Assembly (NCBI GenBank): GCA_964552195.1
Contig: CAZKFM010000006.1
Coordinates: 1 to 64,000, forward strand
Source of the DNA: CAZKAP01 sp964552195
GTDB lineage: Bacteria > Bacteroidota > Bacteroidia > Flavobacteriales > Flavobacteriaceae
Direction of reading: 5' to 3'
Length of the DNA stretch: 64,000 nt
Shown in pieces: positions 8,846-18,319 of this stretch (the first letter of the stretch is position 1; each line of letters starts with the position of its first letter). The notes beneath the pieces are model-generated. The model was given only the letters and a program-made list of their open reading frames with translations, did no database searches and had not been told where the DNA came from. Made by a program: the position numbers and the translations under genes.

Positions 8846-9199
8846 TCAATTAAGGATCAGGGTGTAATCCACCTCATCGGCCTTGATGATATCCGGTTCC
8901 CTCTCCGCCCGGAAATCCAGTAGTTCTCGAAGCTCCTCCACCTCGGCCTTGTTCAGCATAATGGAAAAGTTCTCCTGCCCGGTGGAAAGGGGAATTTTCC
9001 GTTTGAGCGTACAATCGCTGTAGCGCTCTTCCCAGTATCCCGTATCTAGGGAATCGACGCGGTCTTTAAAGCGCCAGAATTCATCTTCGTCCAGGTCCAT
9101 GTAAAACTGCCCAAAGGTAAGCTGGTAGAGGCGACAAGTGTTACAGTGCATGAGGTAGCCATTCCTGGTCTGGCCCAGAGGGGAGATGTGCTGGCACAT
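8846..9199 (-). CDS. Small Cys/His protein, probably DUF6686 type (117 aa)
   Basis: The N-terminus MCQHISPLGQTRNGYLMHCNTCRLYQL gives a C-x2-H plus C-x2-C set spaced like a zinc-binding knuckle, followed by LTFGQFYMDLDEDEFWRFK and an acidic helical tail. This resembles a small Bacteroidota family I recall as DUF6686; the family number is from memory and should be checked. There is no export signal. It is convergent with the double-Cys protein and divergent from the Rrf2 regulator. Confidence 0.65.
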   Translation of the reverse strand: MCQHISPLGQTRNGYLMHCNTCRLYQLTFGQFYMDLDEDEFWRFKDRVDSLDTGYWEERYSDCTLKRKIPLSTGQENFSIMLNKAEVEELRELLDFRAEREPDIIKADEVDYTLILN

Positions 9200-9381
9200 T
9201 TAGATTTTATTTAGATCGGATAAAAATAAACAATATTTCCGAACGCTACAGACCATCCCAATTTCACCGGCCACCCCGACTGGAAAACGATAGGCCAACT
9301 CCCTTCTGCATTTCGTCCAAAAATTCTGCCACTGAACTCAATTTTCCTATTAACGACTAATTTGTCATTAATTTTATCCTT

Positions 9382-9834
9382 ATGTTCAATAAAGCCTGTA
9401 AATACGCGATCAGAGCGGCTCTTTACCTGGGCATTCACAGCGATTCCGATCGAAAAATCGGAGTCCATGTACTGGCCGAAGAGCTGGAAGTGCCCCAGGC
9501 CTATCTGGCCCAGATTCTCCGACAGCTGACCACAGACGATATCATTTCCTCTGCCAAAGGGCCCGGTGGCGGTTTCTACCTGAGTGCCGGAAACCGAAAG
9601 CGGACCTTGTGGGATGTGATCCAATGCATAGACAAGAATTATCCTGCAGACGAATGCATGTTGGGACTGGCGCGCTGCAATAATCGCAACCCTTGTCCTA
9701 TCCATCATATAGCCGAACCTTTCCGAAGGCAACTGCTGTCCGATTTTCGCACCAAGTCACTCGATAGGCTGAGCACGGAAATCATAAAGCACGGAACCGT
9801 GGTTTCACTCCGGGGGATTGAGCTAAAAACCTGA
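9382..9834 (+). CDS. Rrf2-family transcriptional regulator
   Basis: The 150-aa product has the Rrf2 start (MFNKACKYAIRAALYL), a winged helix-turn-helix (VLAEELEVPQAYLAQILRQL, then KGPGGGFYLS) and a cysteine cluster C-x6-C-x5-C at about residues 92, 99 and 105, followed by a HHIAEPFR helix. Three such cysteines are the usual [Fe-S] ligands of IscR/NsrR-type members, so it probably senses iron-sulfur status, nitric oxide or redox. A palindrome directly after its stop (9847-9864) and a similar one before the 82-aa Cys protein are candidate sites. Confidence 0.9.
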   Translation: MFNKACKYAIRAALYLGIHSDSDRKIGVHVLAEELEVPQAYLAQILRQLTTDDIISSAKGPGGGFYLSAGNRKRTLWDVIQCIDKNYPADECMLGLARCNNRNPCPIHHIAEPFRRQLLSDFRTKSLDRLSTEIIKHGTVVSLRGIELKT

Positions 9835-9846
9835 AGTATTCTAATG

Positions 9847-9864
9847 AACTGACATATATCAGTT
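9847..9864. promoter_or_regulatory. Palindrome AACTGA-N6-TCAGTT next to the Rrf2 gene
   Basis: An 18-bp palindrome in the 165-bp gap between the Rrf2 regulator and the large PKD protein. It could be an operator for either the downstream gene or the regulon of Rrf2. It shares TATATCAGT with the palindrome at 8381-8395. Confidence 0.4.
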
Positions 9865-9999
9865 TATACCAGTAAGAAATGATGTTTTTTTGACGAGTAA
9901 TGCCACCCATGCCAATGGTATAGCATCTCTAACGCCTTAGGGCTCTGATACAATAAATGAGAAAATTGGGGGTTTAGCTCCCGGAAACAGACCTGACCA

Positions 10000-12900
10000 A
10001 TGAACAAACTTTACTTGCCCCACCAAGTCTGGTTATTGGGTATACTGTTAGTCATACTCACCACCCTACCCTTCAACCTGTACTCCCAGGTAGAATTCGG
10101 TAAAAGCAACCTTAACTTCAACGGACTCGGAAATGTATCGCCCGGGGTTACCTCGGTCATGTTCGGCCCGGACGGTCGCCTGTATGTGCAAGAATATCCT
10201 GGCCTAATCAAAATACTGACCATAGAGCGCCAGGGTAGCGACAACTACGTGGTTACGGATATTGAAACACTCAATAGCGTGCAGTCGATCGTGAACCACG
10301 ACGACGACGGTACGGAGAACCCTTCCCAAACCAAGAGGGAGTCCACGGGTCTGACTGTAGCGGGTACTGCGGAAAACCCGGTGATTTACGCCACTTCCAG
10401 CGACTTTAGGATCGGAGCCGGTTCCGGTGGGGGTCACGGAGACCTGAATCTGGATACCAATTCGGGTATCATTACCCGAATCAGCTGGAACGGAAGTAGT
10501 TGGGAGACCGTAGATCTGGTTCGGGGCCTGCCCAGATCGGAAGAAAACCACGCCACCAACGGCCTGGAATTTGTCACCATAAATGGTACCGATTACCTGC
10601 TTGTCGCACAGGGAGGCCATACCAATGGGGGAGGTCCTTCTACCAACTTCGTATTCATCTGCGAATACGCGCTCTCCGGAGCGGTGCTCTCCATTAACCT
10701 CGACATGCTGGACGGCATGGGCATTAAGACCGATGTCAATGGACGAAAATACATCTATGACCTGCCTACCCTGGACGATCCTACCCGGGCCAATGTCAAT
10801 GGTATCGAAGATCCAAATAGTCCGGGCTACAATGGTGTGGATGTCAATGATCCCTTCGGGGGTAATGACGGTCTGAATATGGCCAAACTGGTTCCCGGAG
10901 GGCCGGTGCAGATATACTCACCGGGCTATCGAAATGCGTATGACCTTGTGGTCACGGAAAGCGGGGCACTTTATGTAACGGATAACGGTGCTAACGTAAG
11001 CTGGGGCGGGCTGCCCGATCAGGAAGGAACCGCAAACGTGACCAATAATTACGATCCTGCGGAACTGGGTAGTGTCAATGCCACGCCTGATGGAGAAAAA
11101 GTCAATAATGAAGACCACCTCCAACTGGTCACCACCAATATACAGACTTACGTGCCGGGGAGTTATTATGGTGGACATCCCAACCCCGTTCGCGCCAATC
11201 CCACAGGAGCAGGGCTATTCACGGCTCCACAGTCGTACAGTATTTCCGGGGCGGTTTTCCGAACTCAGAAGTACGATCCCGATGGGTCTTCAGCGGGTTC
11301 CAGCAGCGATCCCGGACAAGGATTGCCCGCAGACTGGCCTCCGGTTCCCGGAGCTAATCCCATCGAAGGAGATTGGAGAGGCCCTGGTTTTCCCAATCCT
11401 GATGGACCGGATGACGACCTGATTACCATCTGGGGTACAAATACCAACGGTATAGACGAATACACGGCCTCCAATTTCGGAGGTGCGATGAAGGGCGACC
11501 TGATTGCGGGTCACAATGCCGGTGTTCTCAGGAGGGTTCAACTCAAGGCCGACGGAACGCTGCAATCCCTGATATCGAATTTCCAGTCAGGCATAGGGGG
11601 TAACGCCCTCGGGGTTACCTGCAACAGCGACGAGGATGCTTTTCCAGGTACGATTTGGATCGGAACACTCAACGGAAAGATCGTGGTATTCGAGCCCAAT
11701 GACTACGGTACCTGCCTGAGCCCTGAGGATCCCGAGTACGATGCCCTGGCCGATTACGACGAGGACGGATATACCAATCAGGACGAAGAGGATAATGGAA
11801 CGGATGCCTGCAGCGGTTCCTCGCAGCCATCCGACTTCGATAAGGCTGCTGGCGGCACTCTGGTCTCGGACCTCAACGATACAGACGATGATGCCGACGG
11901 CATCCCGGATGCCAACGACCCCTTCCAGCTGGGCGATCCCACCCAGGCCGGAAGCGATGCCTTTGCGATTCCGGTGTTCAACAACTTCTTTACCAATCCT
12001 GCCCTGGGCGGGATCTATCAAATCGGATTCACCGGCCTGATGAATAACGGAGACCCCAATCCCAACTGGCTGGACTGGGTGGACCAGACCGGTCTGGGTC
12101 CGAACCCGGACGACGTAATCGATGGTACCTTCGGCCTGCTTACCCTTCAAATGACATCCGGTACCGCTCTGGGATCGTCAAACGATCAGGATAAGGGTTA
12201 CCAATTTGGAATTAAGGTGGATGAGACCCAGGAGGCCTTCACCATCTCCGGAAGGCTGATGAACCTGGATGGGCCAGACAGACTCTACGAATCGGGCTCT
12301 GAGGCAACAGGAGCTGAACTCGGTTTCTTTATCGGTGATGGAACCCAGAGCAACTACATCAAATTCGTGGTTACGGCTAACGGCCTCAGTGCACTCCAGG
12401 AAATCAACGACGTACCCCAAGCCCCGGTCGAATTGGCCATACCGGAGGCTAACCGTCCCGATGTTGATTTGGTATTCTATTTCCTAGTGGATCCATCTAG
12501 CGGCCAGATCGATCTGGAATTCAGCCTGGATGGGGGTGATGCCCAGGAATTGGGAAGCATACAGGCGGAAGGGGCCATACTGCAGGCACTTCAGCAATCG
12601 GCCATAGACCTGGCGGTCGGCATTATTGGCAGTTCAAATACAGATGGCGTGGAGTTGGAAGGCACCTGGGACTACCTCAATGTGAGCCCGGATGCGGATT
12701 CCTTCAGCATGCGCATCAATGCCGGAGGACCCCAGGCGATATACAATGGCCAGTTATTCGGTGCAGACCAGTATTATCTGGGCGGGTATCAGTATGTCAA
12801 TGCCAACGCTCAGCTCCACGAGATGTTCCAGACCGAAAGAACCAGCAAAACCCCCCCTGAATTCGACTACAACATTCCCATACCCGATGGAACCTATACC

Positions 12901-14769
12901 GTAAATCTGTACTTCGCGGAAATCTATTGGGGAGCTACCGGAGGCAGTCCGACCGGAAGCATAGGCGACCGGGTATTCGACGTCGAACTCGAAGGACAGG
13001 TGGTGCTGGACGATTTTGATATGATAGCCGATTCAGGTCCGGAAACGGAAATTGCCAAATCCTTCGAAGTGACAGTTACCGACGGTGAGATTAACCTGAG
13101 CTTCTCGGCTCTGCCTGAAACGGGTGGAGTGAATCAGCCCAAGGTGTCCGCCATAGAAATCATCGGTATCCCGCTTAATAATCCTCCCGTGGCCGTAGCT
13201 TCGGCCGATCCCTTAAGCGGAAGAGCGCCCCTAGAGGTGGCATTCACCGGAGTGAATTCCACAGACGATACCGAAATTACAGGCTACAATTGGGACTTCA
13301 AGGACGGAAACACCTCTACGCAGCCCAATCCCGTACACACTTTTACAACTGCGGGGACCTACGAGGTCGAACTGACGGTAGAAGACGGTGAAGGCCTGAC
13401 CGATACCACTACCCTGAGCATACAGGTCGATCCTCCCAACGAGGCTCCTATAGCCGCCGTGGGTGCCGATCCGACCGAAGGAATTGCACCCTTAGAAGTG
13501 GCATTTATGGGCAGTGCCTCAACAGACGATGTAGCCATTACATCGTATAGCTGGGACTTTAAGGATGGGGCTACTTCCACAGAGGAAGATCCCACCCATA
13601 CCTTTACTACTCCCGGCACCTACGAGGTCAGTCTGACCGTGGAGGACGAAGAGGGACTCACCGACACGGCCAGCATCACCATCGAAGTGGCGGAGCCACC
13701 CAACGAAGCTCCTGTGGCATCGGCCAGTGCCTCACCGACTATGGGTCAGGCTCCTCTGCTGGTTTATTTCACGGGCAGCAGCTCCACCGACGATGAGGCC
13801 ATTACTTCCTATATGTGGGACTTCAAGGACGGATTTACCTCCGCTGTGCCTGACCCGGCCCACACCTTTACCACAGCCGGTACTTATGAAGTAGAACTTA
13901 CCGTATGGGACGAAGAAGGCCTGACCGATATGGCCCTGGTAAGCATAACAGTCGATCCCCCACCCAACGAGGCCCCTGTGGCTGTGGTTTCGGCGACCCC
14001 TGTCAGCGGTAATGCGCCCCTGCGGGTTCGATTCAATGGTGAAGGATCGTACGACGATACTGCCATTACGGTCTACACCTGGTCACTCGGAGATGGCACC
14101 GTTTCCAGCGAAATGAATCCACAGCACGTCTATACTCAGGCGGGCGTTTATGGAGTAACCCTTATGGTGCAGGATGCCGAGGGGCTTACGGATACCGCCT
14201 CACTGACCATAACCGTCGACCCGCCCATCAACGAGCGGCCCACTGCAGTGGCAAGCGCAGATATCACCAGAGGAGAAGCGCCTTTAGAGGTAAGTTTTAT
14301 CGGCAGCTCTTCCACGGATGACGTAGGTGTGACCTCGTATCTCTGGGACTTCAAGGATGGCAGCACCTCCACGGAGGCCAATCCCGCACATACCTTCTCA
14401 TCGTCTAACCTGTACCGGGTGGAATTAACCGTCAGAGACGCGGGTGGCCTTTCTGACACCACAGAATTGCTGATTACCGTACTGGAAGCCTATGAAGGCA
14501 ACGAAATCGAAGCCCTGCTGCTCCTTAATCCGGTTCGGGATATGGCTCAGGTCCGCCTGATCGATCACAGCCCGGGACGAAGGTCCGTAGTCTCCGTGTA
14601 CATACACGACATAGGTGGTCGCATCGTCGCTCACTTCAGCCCGGCAGAGATCTATGCGCACGGTTTGTACAACATCCCGGTAGCCGACCTCAGCAACGAC
14701 TTGTATTTCATCGGCTTCCAAATGAGTGATGGAGACCCCATCGTGTTAAAAACCGTAGTAAACCACTGA
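10000..14769 (+). CDS. Secreted multidomain PQQ-dehydrogenase-like/malectin/PKD protein with T9SS tail
   Basis: The 1589-aa protein has a signal peptide (residues 1-30). Residues about 35-575 form a glucose/sorbosone dehydrogenase-like propeller (SPGVTSVMFGPDGRLYVQEY near the start). A DxDxDG-rich calcium-binding stretch follows (about 585-650), then an undefined beta domain, a malectin-like domain (about 900-1058, MRINAGGPQ to KVSAIEIIG), five PKD domains (about 1062-1495, each with W-F/L-G/K-DG and HTF) and a type IX secretion C-terminal domain. It should be exported through the outer membrane and held at or released from the surface. Whether the propeller binds PQQ or is catalytic cannot be judged. 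The SO2930-type cytochrome gene follows after 32 bases, suggesting that it receives electrons. Confidence 0.85.
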   Translation: MNKLYLPHQVWLLGILLVILTTLPFNLYSQVEFGKSNLNFNGLGNVSPGVTSVMFGPDGRLYVQEYPGLIKILTIERQGSDNYVVTDIETLNSVQSIVNHDDDGTENPSQTKRESTGLTVAGTAENPVIYATSSDFRIGAGSGGGHGDLNLDTNSGIITRISWNGSSWETVDLVRGLPRSEENHATNGLEFVTINGTDYLLVAQGGHTNGGGPSTNFVFICEYALSGAVLSINLDMLDGMGIKTDVNGRKYIYDLPTLDDPTRANVNGIEDPNSPGYNGVDVNDPFGGNDGLNMAKLVPGGPVQIYSPGYRNAYDLVVTESGALYVTDNGANVSWGGLPDQEGTANVTNNYDPAELGSVNATPDGEKVNNEDHLQLVTTNIQTYVPGSYYGGHPNPVRANPTGAGLFTAPQSYSISGAVFRTQKYDPDGSSAGSSSDPGQGLPADWPPVPGANPIEGDWRGPGFPNPDGPDDDLITIWGTNTNGIDEYTASNFGGAMKGDLIAGHNAGVLRRVQLKADGTLQSLISNFQSGIGGNALGVTCNSDEDAFPGTIWIGTLNGKIVVFEPNDYGTCLSPEDPEYDALADYDEDGYTNQDEEDNGTDACSGSSQPSDFDKAAGGTLVSDLNDTDDDADGIPDANDPFQLGDPTQAGSDAFAIPVFNNFFTNPALGGIYQIGFTGLMNNGDPNPNWLDWVDQTGLGPNPDDVIDGTFGLLTLQMTSGTALGSSNDQDKGYQFGIKVDETQEAFTISGRLMNLDGPDRLYESGSEATGAELGFFIGDGTQSNYIKFVVTANGLSALQEINDVPQAPVELAIPEANRPDVDLVFYFLVDPSSGQIDLEFSLDGGDAQELGSIQAEGAILQALQQSAIDLAVGIIGSSNTDGVELEGTWDYLNVSPDADSFSMRINAGGPQAIYNGQLFGADQYYLGGYQYVNANAQLHEMFQTERTSKTPPEFDYNIPIPDGTYTVNLYFAEIYWGATGGSPTGSIGDRVFDVELEGQVVLDDFDMIADSGPETEIAKSFEVTVTDGEINLSFSALPETGGVNQPKVSAIEIIGIPLNNPPVAVASADPLSGRAPLEVAFTGVNSTDDTEITGYNWDFKDGNTSTQPNPVHTFTTAGTYEVELTVEDGEGLTDTTTLSIQVDPPNEAPIAAVGADPTEGIAPLEVAFMGSASTDDVAITSYSWDFKDGATSTEEDPTHTFTTPGTYEVSLTVEDEEGLTDTASITIEVAEPPNEAPVASASASPTMGQAPLLVYFTGSSSTDDEAITSYMWDFKDGFTSAVPDPAHTFTTAGTYEVELTVWDEEGLTDMALVSITVDPPPNEAPVAVVSATPVSGNAPLRVRFNGEGSYDDTAITVYTWSLGDGTVSSEMNPQHVYTQAGVYGVTLMVQDAEGLTDTASLTITVDPPINERPTAVASADITRGEAPLEVSFIGSSSTDDVGVTSYLWDFKDGSTSTEANPAHTFSSSNLYRVELTVRDAGGLSDTTELLITVLEAYEGNEIEALLLLNPVRDMAQVRLIDHSPGRRSVVSVYIHDIGGRIVAHFSPAEIYAHGLYNIPVADLSNDLYFIGFQMSDGDPIVLKTVVNH
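13177..14485 (+). repeat. Five tandem PKD-domain repeats (about 260 bp each)
   Basis: Five consecutive coding repeats start at roughly 13177, 13438, 13699, 13963 and 14227. Each encodes N-E-x-P-x-A-x-x-x-A, then F-x-G-x-x-S-x-D-D, W-D-F-K-D-G, H-T-F and a closing T-V strand. Copies 1, 2, 3 and 5 keep WDFKDG; copy 4 has WSLGDG and is the most diverged. Confidence 0.8.
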
Positions 14770-14801
14770 TAAAGAAAGACGCCCACCCCAACCCCTGCGC
14801 T

Positions 14802-16454
14802 ATGAACGTACATATCTCCATAAAGAACCGTTTAGGACAGGCAGTACTGATTGTTTTGGGAATCCTGACCCTGGCGGTCTCCTGTACAGAAGATCGCGGA
14901 CTGCTTACCGTAGAATACGATCTCGATACAGACGGCGATGGCATACTGGATCAGCTGGAAGCAGACGCCGGCACAGATCATCGCAATCCCTGTGATCCGT
15001 TGCAGTCGCCGAATTACGATGGATATGATCCCGATAATCTCCTGTGGTCCTCTTCGGATTGTGATCAGGACGGGGTTTCCAATGGAGACGAAGTCTCAAT
15101 CGATACCAATCCCTACCTCAACGAAGGTGAGGACACGGATGGTGATGGAACTCCGGATGGCCTGGAAATCCTGAACGGAACGGATAAGTACAATCCCTGC
15201 GATCCTTACCACGGACCGGGCTTCACCGATTACGATCCGGATAACGAACTCTGGACCCAGGGAGACTGTGATCAGGACGGCGTCTCCAACGGGGACGAGC
15301 GCATCGGAGGTACCGATCCGTATTTCGACGATTACGACGGTATAGATACCGATGGGGATGGCATCGAAGACGAGCTGGAATTCCAGCAGGGAACCGACCC
15401 CGAAGACCCCTGTGACCCTCAGCAGCTTGCCGGTTACCAAGGTTATGATGCGACCAATGCGATCTGGGCTGCGGGCGATTGCGATCAGGATGGCATTTCA
15501 AATGGGGACGAGGTTGCTGGCAGTACCGATCCCTACAAGGATAACCGGGTCTATCCGGTAGCGGATTTCCTTCCGACCCTTTCCGAACTTCAGCTTTTCC
15601 AGGGTACCCTGTCGGATCTGACCGTTCAGTCCACCGTACTGGAATATTCCGTAAGAACTCCCTTGTTCACCGATTACGCCCACAAAATCCGGAGCCTTTC
15701 CATCCCGGGGGGAGCTACTGCCCTCTTTGCCGGAGAAGGACTGCTCACACTGCCGGATAACACCATACTTACCGAGACCAGTTTCTACTACAACGACGAG
15801 CGAAATCCGGAACTCGGCAGGCGTATCCTGGAGACCCGTGTGCTCATTAAGCAGTCCGGCTCCTGGAACATCGGCAAATATGTCTGGAACGAGCAACAGA
15901 CAGAGGCCGTATTGGACGAAAATGCCCAGACCGTGCCGGTCTCCTGGATCGATGATTCGGGTACACAGCGGAGCGTAAACTACCGTATACCGCCCAATGT
16001 GATCTGTGCACAATGTCATAATAGTTATGGTAATATGCAGCCCATTGGGATCAAGGCAAGCCAACTGAACTTTTCGTATGGAGGCTCCAATCAACTGGAC
16101 CGACTGGGGGAACTGGGACTACTCATCGGAGCACCGCCCTCCGGCCAGATCGGTGTATTCCCCGATTGGTCTGATGGTTCGGCCACACTGGAAGATCGAG
16201 CCAGGGCATACCTGGATGTGAATTGTGCCCATTGCCACCAGCCGGGAGGCTCGTATAATACCACCTACGGCAACGAATTCGATCTACGGTTCGATACCTC
16301 ATTCACTCAAAGCCACATAGATGAGTTTAAGGTGGAGATCCAGAATCGAATGAACTCCACCATACCCAGCTACTTCATGCCCTACCTGGGCACTACGGTG
16401 CTCGATGAGGAAGGCGTGGACCTGGTGAATCAATACATCAGTACACTCGAATAG
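14802..16454 (+). CDS. SO2930-family diheme c-type cytochrome with thrombospondin type-3-like repeats (lipoprotein)
   Basis: A lipobox (LAVSC, about residue 28) follows a hydrophobic segment. Residues about 41-248 are three and a half repeats of a 70-residue calcium-binding unit (DTDGDGxxD...NPCDP...DCDQDGxSNGDE...DPY). The C-terminal 300 residues carry two heme motifs, CAQCH (about 400) and CAHCH (about 475), with the TPLFTDYAHKIRS segment typical of the SO2930-type family. It should be a surface or outer-membrane-anchored electron carrier. Other members I recall lack the long calcium-binding extension, so the fusion is worth noting. It follows the PQQ-like/PKD gene closely, and strong terminators close the unit. 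Confidence 0.85.
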   Translation: MNVHISIKNRLGQAVLIVLGILTLAVSCTEDRGLLTVEYDLDTDGDGILDQLEADAGTDHRNPCDPLQSPNYDGYDPDNLLWSSSDCDQDGVSNGDEVSIDTNPYLNEGEDTDGDGTPDGLEILNGTDKYNPCDPYHGPGFTDYDPDNELWTQGDCDQDGVSNGDERIGGTDPYFDDYDGIDTDGDGIEDELEFQQGTDPEDPCDPQQLAGYQGYDATNAIWAAGDCDQDGISNGDEVAGSTDPYKDNRVYPVADFLPTLSELQLFQGTLSDLTVQSTVLEYSVRTPLFTDYAHKIRSLSIPGGATALFAGEGLLTLPDNTILTETSFYYNDERNPELGRRILETRVLIKQSGSWNIGKYVWNEQQTEAVLDENAQTVPVSWIDDSGTQRSVNYRIPPNVICAQCHNSYGNMQPIGIKASQLNFSYGGSNQLDRLGELGLLIGAPPSGQIGVFPDWSDGSATLEDRARAYLDVNCAHCHQPGGSYNTTYGNEFDLRFDTSFTQSHIDEFKVEIQNRMNSTIPSYFMPYLGTTVLDEEGVDLVNQYISTLE

Positions 16455-16463
16455 CATACAAGA

Positions 16464-16493
16464 GCACCGCCTGAATAGCGGTGCCTTTTTTTT
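16464..16493 (+). terminator. Intrinsic terminator
   Basis: GCACCGC and GCGGTGC form a 7-bp stem with a 7-base loop, followed by C and eight T. It closes the PKD protein/cytochrome unit. Confidence 0.9.
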
Positions 16494-16537
16494 GGTATCT
16501 CCACAGAAGCGGTGAAACCCGATCGCACCTAAAACGC

Positions 16538-16567
16538 AAAGAGCCCCGGAATTTAACGGGGCTCTTT
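16538..16567. terminator. Bidirectional intrinsic terminator
   Basis: AAAGAGCCCCG and CGGGGCTCTTT pair perfectly over 11 bp around an 8-base loop, with A-rich and T-rich flanks. It lies between convergent cytochrome genes and mainly serves the minus-strand cytochrome operon. Confidence 0.9.
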
Positions 16568-16594
16568 CTTTGGTTTAGGTTGTTGAAAGATATA

Positions 16595-16990
16595 TCAGAG
16601 TTTCTTAATGTAGTTTACCAGGAGCCAGCGATCCTCTTCGTATTCGATCACCGGTTCAAAACCGGGCATTACCCCCCGTCCCTTGACGAGTTTGTAATAC
16701 ACGCTGCCATCCGGCTGATTCTTAAACGCGGCCGAAGTAAAATCGCCAACGGGAATCTCAATCAGGCCTGAGTTGGGCCCGTCGCCCTTGCCTGTTTTAC
16801 CATGACAAACGGTACAGTATTGGGAATATAATTCACTCCCGATCTGGTCGCTGTCGGAATCTCCGGCATAGGGATTTTTCATCTTCACGTACTTCTCAGG
16901 GACCTCCCAGGGGTCCTGCTGTCCGGCCTGATAGGAAAATCCCAGGAAACCCAGCATAAGTACGAATACAGGTACGAATTTGTTCTTCAT
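16595..16990 (-). CDS. Small monoheme c-type cytochrome
   Basis: This 131-aa protein has a signal peptide (VPVFVLMLGFLGFSYQ), one heme motif CTVCH at about residue 58 and a likely distal Met in RGVMPGF (about 107). It is a class I cytochrome c with GKTGKGDGP after the heme site, located in the periplasm. It is the last gene of a three-gene minus-strand operon with a DUF5777 barrel and a second cytochrome, and ends at a strong bidirectional terminator. Confidence 0.9.
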   Translation of the reverse strand: MKNKFVPVFVLMLGFLGFSYQAGQQDPWEVPEKYVKMKNPYAGDSDSDQIGSELYSQYCTVCHGKTGKGDGPNSGLIEIPVGDFTSAAFKNQPDGSVYYKLVKGRGVMPGFEPVIEYEEDRWLLVNYIKKL

Positions 16991-17014
16991 CTCTATCGTT
17001 TAGGGGTGGATAAT

Positions 17015-17887
17015 CTAAAATTTATAGGTTCGCGTAATATTGAATCCCAAAAGGAAATCCCCGGCGAAAAAATCGTTGGGATTATGCACTATACTCTTCT
17101 GTGGCACGATTCCACTGTAGTTGGTAGCGAATAGCTGGAAGGCATGACCCAGGGTGGCAAATTCGATGCCTATGCCCACACCCGCTTCCGGCTCTAACCC
17201 CCCTTCCACATCCGTAGACACGAAAGGCTGATTGTACTCAAGCAGTATGGATGTCTTGGGCGTAAGTTTCACCCGGCCCGCGAGCAAAACCGAAAAGGTA
17301 TCGTTCTGCATGCCACTTTCCACAAGATTATAGTGGGATAGGTTGGGGGCAACCATTAGGGAAAACGCCTTGTTGAAGCGGCGAGCAAACGAGAGCTGAT
17401 GGTAGTACGAAAAGCGATCCTGGTTCAGCTCGAAGAAATCCCGGCTACGGGTATCTATGGCAAAATTCCCGTAATAGCCAATGCTAAATGGACGCGAACC
17501 CGAACGGGTCTGACGCATGATTGCCACTTTCAGGCTACCGTCGTAGAGGCGGTCGAACTTAGTGAGCCCAAAACCGAGGTTTACATTATCCGATATCCCA
17601 TAGGTGACTCCCAGTCGAATGTTTCCGGGCCCCCAAATTCCGGCCAGATCATTGCTGGCGGCATTGACCAGTCCGAAACGGTGCTGAATCTGGGCTTCCA
17701 GACCTTTCCTTCCGGTCATATTGGTATTCAGGAAGTTAATGACGTAGGTGTTGGCAAATGCCGGTCGCTCAGGACGCTCTTTCTTCCTGGAGGGTTCTTC
17801 TTCGGTTTCCTGACTGTAAAGACTGGCTGTACTCAGGGCGAAAATGACCAGCAGGAACCGTTTGGGAAATGAAATCTTCAGGGTCAT
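17015..17887 (-). CDS. DUF5777-family outer-membrane beta-barrel protein
   Basis: A 290-aa exported protein with a signal peptide ending in SLYSQ. It consists of alternating beta strands, with YVINFLNTNMTGRKGLEAQIQHRFG near the start and a final aromatic residue (ITRTYKF), both typical of outer-membrane barrels. This combination matches the DUF5777 family of Bacteroidota, which often accompanies cytochrome-like lipoproteins. It lies 24 bases before one cytochrome gene and 5 bases after another, so the three form an operon. A passage or anchor for an extracellular redox step is an inference. Confidence 0.8.
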   Translation of the reverse strand: MTLKISFPKRFLLVIFALSTASLYSQETEEEPSRKKERPERPAFANTYVINFLNTNMTGRKGLEAQIQHRFGLVNAASNDLAGIWGPGNIRLGVTYGISDNVNLGFGLTKFDRLYDGSLKVAIMRQTRSGSRPFSIGYYGNFAIDTRSRDFFELNQDRFSYYHQLSFARRFNKAFSLMVAPNLSHYNLVESGMQNDTFSVLLAGRVKLTPKTSILLEYNQPFVSTDVEGGLEPEAGVGIGIEFATLGHAFQLFATNYSGIVPQKSIVHNPNDFFAGDFLLGFNITRTYKF

Positions 17888-17892
17888 CTGGC

Positions 17893-18273
17893 TTAGTTGT
17901 TAGGGGCCCCTTGTTCGATCCAGCTGAGCACCTTATTGATCTCGGTGCCAGGCAGACCTCCGGAAGGGGGCATTACAGAGGGGTTTCCAATCAGTCGCTG
18001 ATAGAGCAGGCTGGATTCACTGTCATCCAGATCGATATATCCTCCCTGAATCAGCGCATTATAGGAATTGGAGCCCGTCAGGTCCGGAGTTGGATTGATA
18101 CTGGGATGACAGACGGTACAATGAGTATTGAAGATGGGCTGAATATCCGCCGAAAATGACACCTCGATGTCACCCGGCAGGGTTTCTTCCCGCTGGTCGT
18201 AATAGCAGCTGCTCGCAACCAGCAGTGTCGTAGCCGCTACCAGTATGGGAATCCTTTTTAAAAGATCCTTCAT
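17893..18273 (-). CDS. Cytochrome c-like lipoprotein (planctomycete-type)
   Basis: The start MKDLLKRIP at 18273 puts a lipobox (VASSC, about residue 22) correctly; an in-frame ATG at 18294 adds seven residues. One heme motif, CTVCHP, lies near residue 51, and MPPSGG (about 102) supplies the likely axial Met, as in planctomycete-type cytochrome c domains. It should sit in the periplasm or on the outer membrane. It is the first gene of the operon with the DUF5777 barrel and the small cytochrome. Confidence 0.85.
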   Translation of the reverse strand: MKDLLKRIPILVAATTLLVASSCYYDQREETLPGDIEVSFSADIQPIFNTHCTVCHPSINPTPDLTGSNSYNALIQGGYIDLDDSESSLLYQRLIGNPSVMPPSGGLPGTEINKVLSWIEQGAPNN

Positions 18274-18319
18274 GATCGAATAGCAATTTAACAATCAAGG
18301 CTTTCGCCCATTTTGAGAG

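Noticed and set aside
9211..9732. 173-codon minus-strand frame over the Rrf2 gene
   Set aside because: The Rrf2 motifs on the plus strand are unambiguous and the minus frame looks random.
13177..14485. Possible CRISPR-like array because of regular spacing
   Set aside because: The repeats are coding, about 260 bp long and diverged, matching PKD domains.
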